Shown piece by piece: positions 16,293-24,216 of a stretch of 60,921 nt of DNA (positions are counted from its first letter, which is position 1; each line of letters starts with the position of its first letter). A model generated the notes under the pieces. It had not been told where the DNA came from. It did no database searches and saw nothing but the letters and a program-made list of their open reading frames with translations. The translations under genes were made by a program, and so were the position numbers. This stretch comes from a virus. The stretch is taken from positions 1 through 60,921 of IMG/VR virus record IMGVR_UViG_3300044491_001212. One strand, given 5' to 3'.

Positions 16293-16614
16293 ACTGGTCC
16301 TGATGAAGTTTTCCCAAGCTTGGGTGGCTTGTCTTATTGCTATGGGTGGTGGTGTGAGTATCTACCATATGACAGTTGCAGCAAAGACTGGTTTTGTAAG
16401 TAGTGTTGGTGTTCTGGTAACATCATACCTTCCTGATGCATACAGAACACCAAAAAGTAATGTTGTATTCACCTTCTTCACCACATTCTTTGGAGATATT
16501 CTTATAGTTCCAACACACTATGGTCCAGTATGGATGGAAGCAGTAGTAACTGGTTTGTTGGCATCATTGTTTTCTTTGATCTCCTTTGGTGTTAAGAAGT
16601 TTATAAATAACTAA
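16270..16614 (+). CDS. multi-pass membrane protein, unknown
   Basis: The 114-residue product has three to four hydrophobic segments (SQAWVACLIAMGGGVSIY; VVFTFFTTFFGDILIV; VVTGLLASLFSLISFGV). Size and topology would also fit a holin, but nothing specific supports that. ATG 16270 overlaps the previous gene by 23 bases; ATG 16303 is an alternative. Its last codons contain the late promoter of the next gene. Confidence 0.55.
   Translation: MRTIQRTKLVLMKFSQAWVACLIAMGGGVSIYHMTVAAKTGFVSSVGVLVTSYLPDAYRTPKSNVVFTFFTTFFGDILIVPTHYGPVWMEAVVTGLLASLFSLISFGVKKFINN
16602..16609 (+). promoter_or_regulatory. late promoter box TATAAATA
   Basis: A perfect T4-type late box lies 28 bases before the ATG of the virion-protein gene at 16637. 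It would be read by gp55 with the gp45 clamp. Confidence 0.75.
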
Positions 16615-16636
16615 TAATAGATTCGTTGCTAGAACC

Positions 16637-18058
16637 ATGCAAGATATGAGAGATCTGTACAGAGCATATTCTGCTGTACATGATACTACTATTAAGGAAG
16701 AGCTCGATACCTCCAAAGATCAGATCTCTGCAATGAACTTTGGTCAGTTGACTGAAGGTGATTTGATTGAAGTTTGTGAAGAGATTGTAGAAGGTTTGTT
16801 CCAGTATGGTTGTGACCTGGATGTAGCATATGAAGTTGTTGGTTCTATGATGGAAGCAACAACAGAGGGAGAACTTCCCGCACACAGACAACAGAAGATC
16901 GTTCGTATCTCTGAAGCATTTGATAAGACATTTGAAAAGGTAGCTGAGAGAGCTGAGAGAAACTGTGAAGAAGAGTTCCTCAAGTATCGTACTAACAAAC
17001 CTCTGAATGAGAAGTGGAATAGTAGAGTTAATAATGAAGTTGGTAACGAGAAACTTCATGCAGCTTTGATTCATGAAGATAGGGAAACCATCAAAGGTGG
17101 TTTGATTGAGATGATCTCTGACGTTATTGAATCCAGAAAGCCAGGTGAAGAACCTCAGGATTATGCTGATAGAATGAAGAAGAAGTTTAGTGGTGGTAAG
17201 TCGAAGACTTATGATCCTATGAAGGACAAGAACTTTGATCATGATAAGGCTGAGAGAACTCGTGGTTCTATGAAAGAAGGAGATTCTTCTTATCTTGAGA
17301 CAGATATGAAGAAGAGAGAGAAGAATAACGAGAAGGCTCGTAAGGACATGGACAAGGTTCCTGGTCAAAAGAACCCTCACTTTGAAGAAGTATCTGCTCT
17401 GAGAAAGGGTTGGACTAACGCTTATGCTTCCATCTATGAGAAGAAAATGGATCCCGTAGGTCAGGAAGATGGTGACATCGATAATGACGGTGACAAGGAT
17501 TCTTCTGATGAGTATCTGAAGAAGAAACGTAAGGCCATTGGTAACGCTATGAAGAAGGAGGAAGTATACCTATATGTTGACTTCCTTATTTCTGAAGGGT
17601 ATGATTGTTCTGATCTTACTTGGGATGATATGAGTGAAGAGTATCAATCCTTGGATGAAGGTTTGCGTTCTGCAGTAATGGGTTTTCTGGGTAAAAAGAA
17701 AGAAGAACCAGCAAAACCCATGAGTAGGGGTGATCAACTTCGTAAGAAGTATAATGTTGGTCCAGAAAGGTCTGATACTTCTGCTAAGGCTCAAATTCTT
17801 AAGAAGACTCGTGCAAAAGCAGATAGTGATCAAAAAGAATTTGGTGGTTCACGTTATTCTAAAGGTGTTGCAGATAGATCAAAAGCAGCACATGAACGTC
17901 AATTGAAAGGTGGTTATAGTAAGTATGGTGCTGATGACGCGAGAGGGAAGGGAAACAAAGCTCGTAAACGTGCTGAAGCTTTGAAGAAAGAAGAAGTAAC
18001 TTTCTCTGAAACTGAACTCAAGGCGTTTGAACAGATTGTTAATTCCTGGGAAGATTGA
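16637..18058 (+). CDS. probable virion structural protein, charged
   Basis: The 473-residue protein is highly charged, mostly helical and low in Cys. It contains an acidic calcium-like motif DGDIDNDGDKDSSDEY followed by KKKRKAIGNAMKKEE, a module that recurs in cyanophage structural proteins. Family function is not defined. A perfect late promoter precedes it and related structural genes follow, so a role in the particle or its assembly is inferred. ATG 16646 is an alternative start. Confidence 0.65.
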   Translation: MQDMRDLYRAYSAVHDTTIKEELDTSKDQISAMNFGQLTEGDLIEVCEEIVEGLFQYGCDLDVAYEVVGSMMEATTEGELPAHRQQKIVRISEAFDKTFEKVAERAERNCEEEFLKYRTNKPLNEKWNSRVNNEVGNEKLHAALIHEDRETIKGGLIEMISDVIESRKPGEEPQDYADRMKKKFSGGKSKTYDPMKDKNFDHDKAERTRGSMKEGDSSYLETDMKKREKNNEKARKDMDKVPGQKNPHFEEVSALRKGWTNAYASIYEKKMDPVGQEDGDIDNDGDKDSSDEYLKKKRKAIGNAMKKEEVYLYVDFLISEGYDCSDLTWDDMSEEYQSLDEGLRSAVMGFLGKKKEEPAKPMSRGDQLRKKYNVGPERSDTSAKAQILKKTRAKADSDQKEFGGSRYSKGVADRSKAAHERQLKGGYSKYGADDARGKGNKARKRAEALKKEEVTFSETELKAFEQIVNSWED

Positions 18059-18066
18059 GGTAAGTT

Positions 18067-18819
18067 GTGAAAGAATTGGATAAGGCTTTTATTAAAAGAG
18101 CAACAAGAATAACTTCTTTCAACCTAACCTCTGGTGATTTTACCTCTCTCAAAAATAAGAAAGAAATACAAACACTATATCAACAGCATATGTTCCCATC
18201 CTTCTCACCAGAGATGGCTCTGGGAAATATTACTGTAAGTGGATATAATAAACTTGTATCTTTGTTGAAGAAGGATGATGCATCTCAGTATGAGAAGTTA
18301 CATAATCTTTCATTGAAAGGTGTTGGGCCCGGAGAGGCTGTGATGTATCTTCTTACCAAACAAGGCCATCTTGGTGGTGGCTCTAGTGCTGGAGTTGATC
18401 TTGTGAATGGATCATCTAAGTATGAAGTGAAGGCAGCTAAATGGAAGAGTAAATCTTCTAAGGATGCTGTATCTGATTTCAAACTTGGTGGCGGTTTGAG
18501 TGGAATGACTCAGATTGAAACTGATATTCAGAACCTAGCATATGAACTTGGATTGAAACCAAAAGGTGCTGCTGAGATCTCAGGTAAGATCTTTGCAGAA
18601 ATGAAACAGAAAGCTCCCGATAAATACAATAGCATTGAGAGTAGATACCAACAACTAGCTGGTAAATACTTCGGTAATCATGAAACTATCTTCCTACAAA
18701 CAGAAAGAAACCAACCAGATTTTGGTGAGATTCTTGGTATAAAGAAGGTAAAACCTTCTGATATTACCATGGAAAGATTTACTAGCAAATCTATTAAACC
18801 TATTGTAAAAATAAAATGA
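18067..18819 (+). CDS. late protein with PD-(D/E)XK-like nuclease motif
   Basis: The 250-residue basic protein contains GGGSSAGVDLVNGSSKYEVKAAKW, reduced here to GVDLV...YEVKAAK, where Asp and E-x-K are spaced as in PD-(D/E)XK nucleases. The rest is helical with no known domain. The GTG start at 18067 is supported by GAGGT six bases upstream. It sits between two virion-like genes and overlaps the next by four bases. It could be a packaged nuclease or a structural protein that only mimics the motif. Confidence 0.5.
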   Translation: MKELDKAFIKRATRITSFNLTSGDFTSLKNKKEIQTLYQQHMFPSFSPEMALGNITVSGYNKLVSLLKKDDASQYEKLHNLSLKGVGPGEAVMYLLTKQGHLGGGSSAGVDLVNGSSKYEVKAAKWKSKSSKDAVSDFKLGGGLSGMTQIETDIQNLAYELGLKPKGAAEISGKIFAEMKQKAPDKYNSIESRYQQLAGKYFGNHETIFLQTERNQPDFGEILGIKKVKPSDITMERFTSKSIKPIVKIK

Positions 18820-21275
18820 GAGATGTATTTAAGTATTTCAAATATGTAAGATCTCTCCAAGAAGATAAAGGGGCCGAAAAGGCAGCAGAGCTTGGTTATC
18901 AACACCAGGCTCGTGGTGTATACATCGATCCTAAAACTCAGAAGAAATATAAGAACGTTGGTGATAAGTTAGAACCTATTATTGATGAACCATCTGCCGA
19001 GAAAGGTGGTGGAGCAGCTGCAACAGAAAGACCTGAAAAGAAATCACTTGGCCAGTTCCAACAGGATGCTACTGGTGGTGCAGAACAAGATGCAAAGAGA
19101 GGAGATATTGATCCCAATAATGTAGAAGGTGGTATACCAGACCAAAAGAAAGTAGAGATACTTGCTAAGGGTATGTCTGGTGGCCGTTGGGATCAACTCG
19201 ATGCATCGAGAAGAAAACTTTTGATGCAAGCTGCCACCGAGAAGTTAGCACAGATCCAGGCACAACAGGCAGCTGCTGTGGAACCTGAGCCAGAACCTGA
19301 ACCCGAACCGGCCAAGGAACCGGCCAAGGCACCTGAAGATTTCCCTACCCTTGATGATAAGGTAAAGGAAGTTGAAAAGGCTGAGGAAAAGCCTAAACCC
19401 ACTTTGTCACAGTTCAAGAAGAAAACCGAAAAGAAACCTAAGAAAGGAAAGGCTCCATCCATCGCTGAGAAGAGAGAGATGGAAGCCGAGATGAATCTCG
19501 ACGATCTTTTGGATTCTATTAGAAAGGATGATTCTAATATTCAAGTTGATCATAAAGATCCTGATAGTATCTTCGTTCCTCAACCTGTTCCTGATGGTAA
19601 ACTGAAGGCTGCTGCTGTTAGTTCAACCACACCATCTCCAGTTCCACCTGAACCAGGTGAAGGTATTGAAGAGTATGATAATAGAAAGGATGATGGATAT
19701 GCAAAATCCATTTATAATGCTCCTGTTAAAGTTCCTGATGGTGAAAGAAGAGCTGATGTGATCTTTGGTGATTCTAAGAAAACTGATTTGATTGGTGAGA
19801 GTGCTTATATGGAAGCTGCCTTGAAGATCTTTGATGGTTCCTATGATACTGATGTTCTTGAAATGGTAGGACAGAAGAACTTGAAACCCGAAGATCAAAA
19901 GAAGGTTGATGATTTGCTCTCTGACATTAGAGACGCAATTCCCTCTAAAGGATTGGGTAAAGGGTGGGAAGAATCTGCTGCAAGAATGGTGAAACTCACC
20001 ACTCAACACATGGATCCATCCAGAAAATATAAGTTTGGTAAATCTGGTGATGGTAGAGAAGGTATGAGACTCACTACTGTTCCTGATGATATGCAGGATT
20101 TTACCTATGATCTTGCTAATGCAACTATTGAAAATAAGATTGGCAAAACAAAACTAAAAGAACTTCTTGGTAATGATACCGCTGGTATCATGGATCACTA
20201 TGATCCAACTGATGTTGTGTTCTTTGCTGAAGATGCAATCGAACCATTCATGAATCAGGTTCAAAGTTTGAGTGATGCCTATGATGATGGTGATCCTAAA
20301 ACAAGAGATCAAGATCTTCTCAATGGTATGAGAAAACTCAAACAAAAATTCATGGAAGATAGATCACTTCTTCCAATTTCACTCAAGAAACCTAAGAAAG
20401 GTAGTGATCCTCACTTCATCCCTCGTAATGTATCGGGTGATTATGATGAAGAAACCATGAATGGTGTGAGTTTCGATCTCATGACTGAGGGTAAGGATGG
20501 TATCAGTTGGGGATTTGATGGATCAAGGATGGGTGATCTTACCGATAACTTCTCCATGAACTTCAATATGAAGGATGATGTATATTCTGGTAACAAGTTC
20601 TCCATGCCTGTGATCAATCACCCTGGAGCTGGTCCTCATTCTAATGATCCATTTTCTAGAGTTGCAAATATTAAATCAGAACCTTCACTGAAAGGAGGAG
20701 CTGAGGCTAAACTTGGGATGCTTGATACTAAGTGGATTGGTAATAAGAAGGTGAATGAGATTCTTGGATATAACTTTGAAGAGAAGTATGGTAATAGGGA
20801 TGATAATCTTGGAATTAACTCTAAGAATAAAGCTGAACGATTTACTGATGAAGATAGAAAGGTACTTAAGAACCTTGTGAAAGAAGTTGCTGAACATGAA
20901 GGATCATCAAAGGTGAATATGAAACTCCCTAAGGGGATGGATGCAGAACAGTTCGTAGATGCTTTGATTGATGCTGATGATTTGATTCATGGTGAACTCG
21001 AAGGCAAGAGTATCAAGAAGGGTAAACGTGGCCAAGATGCCATGGATATCAACCTGGATGATGAACAGAAGAAAAGGATTAAAGAAAAGTTAGGTAGTAT
21101 TCCTGATGCAAACTTTAGATCTAAGATTAGAACTAAGTTCAGGCAACTGAGATATGCAAAACTCCTTCAAGAACTGGAGAAATCAGGTAAGTTGGGTGAT
21201 TTTGGTAAGGAATATATCTATAAGAACACCATGAAGATTGGTGACGAGTACAGTCCTTTCATCCTTCTGGGTTGA
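18816..21275 (+). CDS. large probable virion structural protein
   Basis: The 819-residue protein begins with a module AEKAAELGYQHQARGVYIDPKT followed by a GDKL strand that is also at the N-terminus of the protein at 22940. A Pro/Glu linker (EPEPEPEPEPAKEPAK) follows at about residues 155-170, then a long charged region with many Asp-Gly turns. This is typical of cyanophage virion proteins. Its exact place in the particle is unknown. Its upstream overlap places it in the late operon that starts at 16602. Confidence 0.65.
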   Translation: MRDVFKYFKYVRSLQEDKGAEKAAELGYQHQARGVYIDPKTQKKYKNVGDKLEPIIDEPSAEKGGGAAATERPEKKSLGQFQQDATGGAEQDAKRGDIDPNNVEGGIPDQKKVEILAKGMSGGRWDQLDASRRKLLMQAATEKLAQIQAQQAAAVEPEPEPEPEPAKEPAKAPEDFPTLDDKVKEVEKAEEKPKPTLSQFKKKTEKKPKKGKAPSIAEKREMEAEMNLDDLLDSIRKDDSNIQVDHKDPDSIFVPQPVPDGKLKAAAVSSTTPSPVPPEPGEGIEEYDNRKDDGYAKSIYNAPVKVPDGERRADVIFGDSKKTDLIGESAYMEAALKIFDGSYDTDVLEMVGQKNLKPEDQKKVDDLLSDIRDAIPSKGLGKGWEESAARMVKLTTQHMDPSRKYKFGKSGDGREGMRLTTVPDDMQDFTYDLANATIENKIGKTKLKELLGNDTAGIMDHYDPTDVVFFAEDAIEPFMNQVQSLSDAYDDGDPKTRDQDLLNGMRKLKQKFMEDRSLLPISLKKPKKGSDPHFIPRNVSGDYDEETMNGVSFDLMTEGKDGISWGFDGSRMGDLTDNFSMNFNMKDDVYSGNKFSMPVINHPGAGPHSNDPFSRVANIKSEPSLKGGAEAKLGMLDTKWIGNKKVNEILGYNFEEKYGNRDDNLGINSKNKAERFTDEDRKVLKNLVKEVAEHEGSSKVNMKLPKGMDAEQFVDALIDADDLIHGELEGKSIKKGKRGQDAMDINLDDEQKKRIKEKLGSIPDANFRSKIRTKFRQLRYAKLLQELEKSGKLGDFGKEYIYKNTMKIGDEYSPFILLG

Positions 21276-21300
21276 TAAACCACACAGGATATGGTATACT
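21272..21300 (+). promoter_or_regulatory. sigma70-like promoter with extended -10
   Basis: TTGATA (21272-21277), a 17-bp spacer and TGgTATACT (-10 at 21295-21300). It would express the methyltransferase and gp55 from host-type polymerase before late transcription. Confidence 0.75.
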
Positions 21301-21327
21301 ATGGAAGTAAAGTGTTTATGATTTTCG

Positions 21328-22233
21328 ATGTCGATTGATTTTGAAAACAAACTGGTTGTATCTGATAATATTGAGTATCTGAAAACTCTCCCTGATGAGA
21401 GTATTGATATGTTCATTGGTTCACCACCATATGACAATCTTCGTGATTATAGTGGGGATGGTTATACTCTAAACATCCATGGATTGGGTGTAGAGATGCT
21501 TCGTACCCTGAAACCTGGTGGTGTATGTGTATGGGTAGTACAAGATGCCTGTGTGAAAGGTACTAGAACTGGTAGTAGTTTCCGTACAGCCCTTGATTTT
21601 ATGGATATTGGGTTTGGTTTGTGGGAAACATTGATCTATCAACGCCGTGGTGTGTGGAATCATAAAACCAGATTCCGTATGGATCATGAGTATATCTTTG
21701 TGTTCTCTAAGGGTAGTAAGTTAGCTTACTTTGATAAAGAACACATGAAAGTTCCATGCAAACACCCTAATGCTGTATACCATGGAACTACAAACATTGG
21801 CAAAGATGGTAAAAGAACTAAAGCTGGCGTAATTAGAGCAGGAGAAAAGAAGTGTAACGGTACAATCTTTAACTATAACTTCGGTGGAGATGGTAGTAAA
21901 CTGAAGAGTAAGCACCCGGCAGTGTTTCCTAACTTACTTGCACTTGATTTTATCGAGTGTTTCTGTCCTCCTGATGGTATAGTGTGTGATCCATATAGTG
22001 GTTCCGGTACCTCAGCAGTGGCCGCTAAATCAAGTGGTCGTCGCTACCTTGGAATTGATATCAGTGAGGAGTATACTGAGATTGGTAGAGAGCGGGTTGC
22101 TACTGAGTTCATTCAACGACCTGTTGAACGTAAACTTCCTGATACACCAAATGGTAAATCTATGGAAGATACAGAAGAAAATGATCTAAGTGAAGATCTA
22201 GAACCCAACACACTCGATAACTTTTTTTCCTAA
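21328..22233 (+). CDS. DNA methyltransferase (N4-cytosine or N6-adenine type)
   Basis: The 301-residue enzyme has catalytic motif SPPY (residues about 32-35) before the SAM motif DPYSGSGTSAVAA (about 213-225), the order of beta-class amino-methyltransferases. It probably methylates specific DNA sites, either to evade restriction or to mark phage DNA. No endonuclease partner is next to it. The C-terminal 40 residues are acidic. The gene has its own promoter and abuts the gp55 gene with no gap. Confidence 0.88.
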   Translation: MSIDFENKLVVSDNIEYLKTLPDESIDMFIGSPPYDNLRDYSGDGYTLNIHGLGVEMLRTLKPGGVCVWVVQDACVKGTRTGSSFRTALDFMDIGFGLWETLIYQRRGVWNHKTRFRMDHEYIFVFSKGSKLAYFDKEHMKVPCKHPNAVYHGTTNIGKDGKRTKAGVIRAGEKKCNGTIFNYNFGGDGSKLKSKHPAVFPNLLALDFIECFCPPDGIVCDPYSGSGTSAVAAKSSGRRYLGIDISEEYTEIGRERVATEFIQRPVERKLPDTPNGKSMEDTEENDLSEDLEPNTLDNFFS

Positions 22234-22911
22234 ATGAAAACTAAACGACTTTCTCATGTTGAAGAGATTGAACTCTGTAAAGAGGCTCAGAATGGTTCTG
22301 AGAAAGCCTTAGAAAGAATGGTTACTCATAATCTTGGTTTAGTTTCTAAACTTACCAAGAAGATGTACTATAAGAATGAACAATTCTCCTATGAGGATAT
22401 GTTCCAAGAAGGTGTGATTGGTTTGATGAAAGCCATTCGTAAGTTTGATCCAAAAGAAGGTTGTAGGTTCTCCACTTACTCCTACTATTGGATCTATTGT
22501 TTTGTAAGTAAGTTTCACACCAACCACTATGGTAGGGTTCGTGTTCCCTCTCATGTAAAAGAGAAACTCCGTAAGTTGGAGAAGAGTGATATCAAAGGTT
22601 TTACAACACTGAAGAATTCACTTCCTTATGTTGTATCCATGAACTCATCTATTGGTGAAGGTTCAACCCTAGAAGATCTGGTATCAGATGATTACTACAA
22701 AGAACTTGATTGTGAAGTAGAAGTGGTTATTGATCAGATGAGAAAGGTTCTAAATGAACGTGAATTTGATGTGATGTGTTATCGTTACGGGTTGGATGGT
22801 AAAGATCAACTCACACAACGTGAATGTGGTAAGGTGTTTGGTGTAAGTTACGCTATGATTCATCTGATTGAGAAAAAATCATTGGCCAAACTCAGGAGAT
22901 ATTTCAACTGA
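22234..22911 (+). CDS. 55: gp55 late sigma factor (sigma70 family)
   Basis: The 225-residue protein has sigma region 2 (LVSKLTKKMYYKNEQFSYEDMFQEG reduced to FSYEDMFQEGVIGLMKAI; FSTYSYYWI) and a region 4 helix-turn-helix (LTQRECGKVFGVSYAMIHLIE). Cyanophage gp55 is more sigma70-like than T4 gp55. It directs polymerase to late boxes like those found here at 16602, 22910, 24184 and 26048. It is the second gene of a unit with the methyltransferase. Confidence 0.9.
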   Translation: MKTKRLSHVEEIELCKEAQNGSEKALERMVTHNLGLVSKLTKKMYYKNEQFSYEDMFQEGVIGLMKAIRKFDPKEGCRFSTYSYYWIYCFVSKFHTNHYGRVRVPSHVKEKLRKLEKSDIKGFTTLKNSLPYVVSMNSSIGEGSTLEDLVSDDYYKELDCEVEVVIDQMRKVLNEREFDVMCYRYGLDGKDQLTQRECGKVFGVSYAMIHLIEKKSLAKLRRYFN

Positions 22912-22917
22912 TAAATA
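22910..22917 (+). promoter_or_regulatory. late promoter box GATAAATA
   Basis: A one-mismatch late box overlapping the gp55 stop, 23 bases before the gene at 22940. Confidence 0.6.
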
Positions 22918-22939
22918 CTTTTATGGTTGTATATAGAAG

Positions 22940-24208
22940 ATGAAAGATTTTTTCAACTTCCTCTCTGAGGCTAGAGTATTTAAAGCTGCCGAAAAGGCAA
23001 AGAAACTTGGCCTCACTAGTGATGGATCAGGTGGATGGGTAGATAGACAAGGTAATGTTCAGGCTAGAACTGTAGGTGGAGAACTAGTATTCACTCAGAA
23101 GAAAGGATCAACTGCAGAAAGAGAAACAACAGGAAGAGTTGCTGCAGGTCAGGAAGATCCTAGGGCAAGAACTCAACAACAGACAGAACCTGAGGTTGAG
23201 AAGGGTGGAGATGAAGAAACTGATGGTGATATGAAGAATGGGGAGACAATCACCCTAGTCTTCGGTAGGTTTAACCCACCAACAGTTGGTCATGAGAAAC
23301 TACTTGATGCTGCAAAGACTGTTGCAGGTAGTGGAGAACTGAGGATCTATCCTTCAAGATCTTCTGACCCTAAGAAGAATCCTCTGGAACCAGATGAAAA
23401 GACTAACATGATGAAGAAGATGTTCCCTGATCATGCAGAGAACATTGTCAATGATGAAAATGTAAAGACTATCTTTGATGCCCTTAAGTTGGCATCCGAA
23501 GAAGGATATTCTAATGTAAATATCGTAGTTGGATCTGATAGAGTTGCTGAGTTTGATAGTTTGGCTCAGAAATACAATGGTAAGTTGTATAACTTTGATG
23601 AGATTGAAACCATTTCTGCTGGTGAAAGGGATGCAGAAGGTGAAGGTGTAGAAGGAATGTCAGCCTCTAAGATGAGAAAGGCTGCAACAGAGAATGATTT
23701 TGAGGCATTTAGACAGGGTATTCCATCATCACTGGATGGTAAAACTGCAAAACAGTTGATGAATACTGTTCGTAAGAGAATGAAAGTCACTACAGAGTCT
23801 TGGAGTCTGTGGGAGATTGCACCTAAGTTTGATTGGAGAAACCTCCGTGAGAACTATGTAACTGGTAAGATCTTTAACATCAGTTCATTGGTTGAGAACC
23901 TAAACACTGGTTTGGTTGGTAAAGTTATCCGTAGAGGAACCAACTATCTGATCTGTGTAACAGAAGATGACATCATGTTCAAGTCTTGGGTAAGAGATCT
24001 CAAGGAGTATCAAGAGAAAGATGTTCCTAGTAAAATGAGAGCACCTGGTAAACCAAACACTTTAGTTGGTACATCTGGTTATTTCAAACATGTTGCTGAT
24101 GTTACACCTGGGTTTGAGAAAGGTGATAAAACTAATCTTCAACCTGGTGGAAAACCATATAAGGGGTATGATATCAAAGCATTCATAAATAAGAATAAGA
24201 AAAAGTAG
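22940..24208 (+). CDS. virion-associated protein with nucleotidyltransferase fold
   Basis: The 422-residue protein starts with the module FKAAEKAKKLGLTSDGSGGW shared with the 819-residue protein. After an acidic linker comes a cytidylyltransferase/NadM-like domain: FGRFNPPTVGH (T/HxGH motif), VGSDRVAEF and MSASKMRKA, an ISxTxxR-like element. Such enzymes transfer nucleotides to NMN or phosphorylated alcohols. The C-terminal 150 residues are unrecognised. A late promoter precedes it, so the enzyme is made late and may travel in the virion. Confidence 0.7.
   Translation: MKDFFNFLSEARVFKAAEKAKKLGLTSDGSGGWVDRQGNVQARTVGGELVFTQKKGSTAERETTGRVAAGQEDPRARTQQQTEPEVEKGGDEETDGDMKNGETITLVFGRFNPPTVGHEKLLDAAKTVAGSGELRIYPSRSSDPKKNPLEPDEKTNMMKKMFPDHAENIVNDENVKTIFDALKLASEEGYSNVNIVVGSDRVAEFDSLAQKYNGKLYNFDEIETISAGERDAEGEGVEGMSASKMRKAATENDFEAFRQGIPSSLDGKTAKQLMNTVRKRMKVTTESWSLWEIAPKFDWRNLRENYVTGKIFNISSLVENLNTGLVGKVIRRGTNYLICVTEDDIMFKSWVRDLKEYQEKDVPSKMRAPGKPNTLVGTSGYFKHVADVTPGFEKGDKTNLQPGGKPYKGYDIKAFINKNKKK
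24184..24191 (+). promoter_or_regulatory. late promoter box CATAAATA
   Basis: A one-mismatch late box in the end of the upstream gene, 25 bases before the gene at 24217. Confidence 0.6.
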
Positions 24209-24216
24209 TCAGAGAA

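Noticed and set aside
16270-16614. Holin gene
   Set aside because: Membrane segments fit but there is no lysis gene beside it and no holin family signature, so it is left as a membrane protein.
16601-17380. A 259-residue open frame on the minus strand
   Set aside because: It lies wholly opposite the 473-residue late gene, has no ribosome site and reads as Leu/Ser/Ile-rich shadow of Lys/Glu codons.
19289-19345. Repeated Glu-Pro codons as a DNA repeat element or CRISPR
   Set aside because: It is a simple coding linker of the 819-residue protein. No CRISPR repeat-spacer pattern is seen anywhere in the window.
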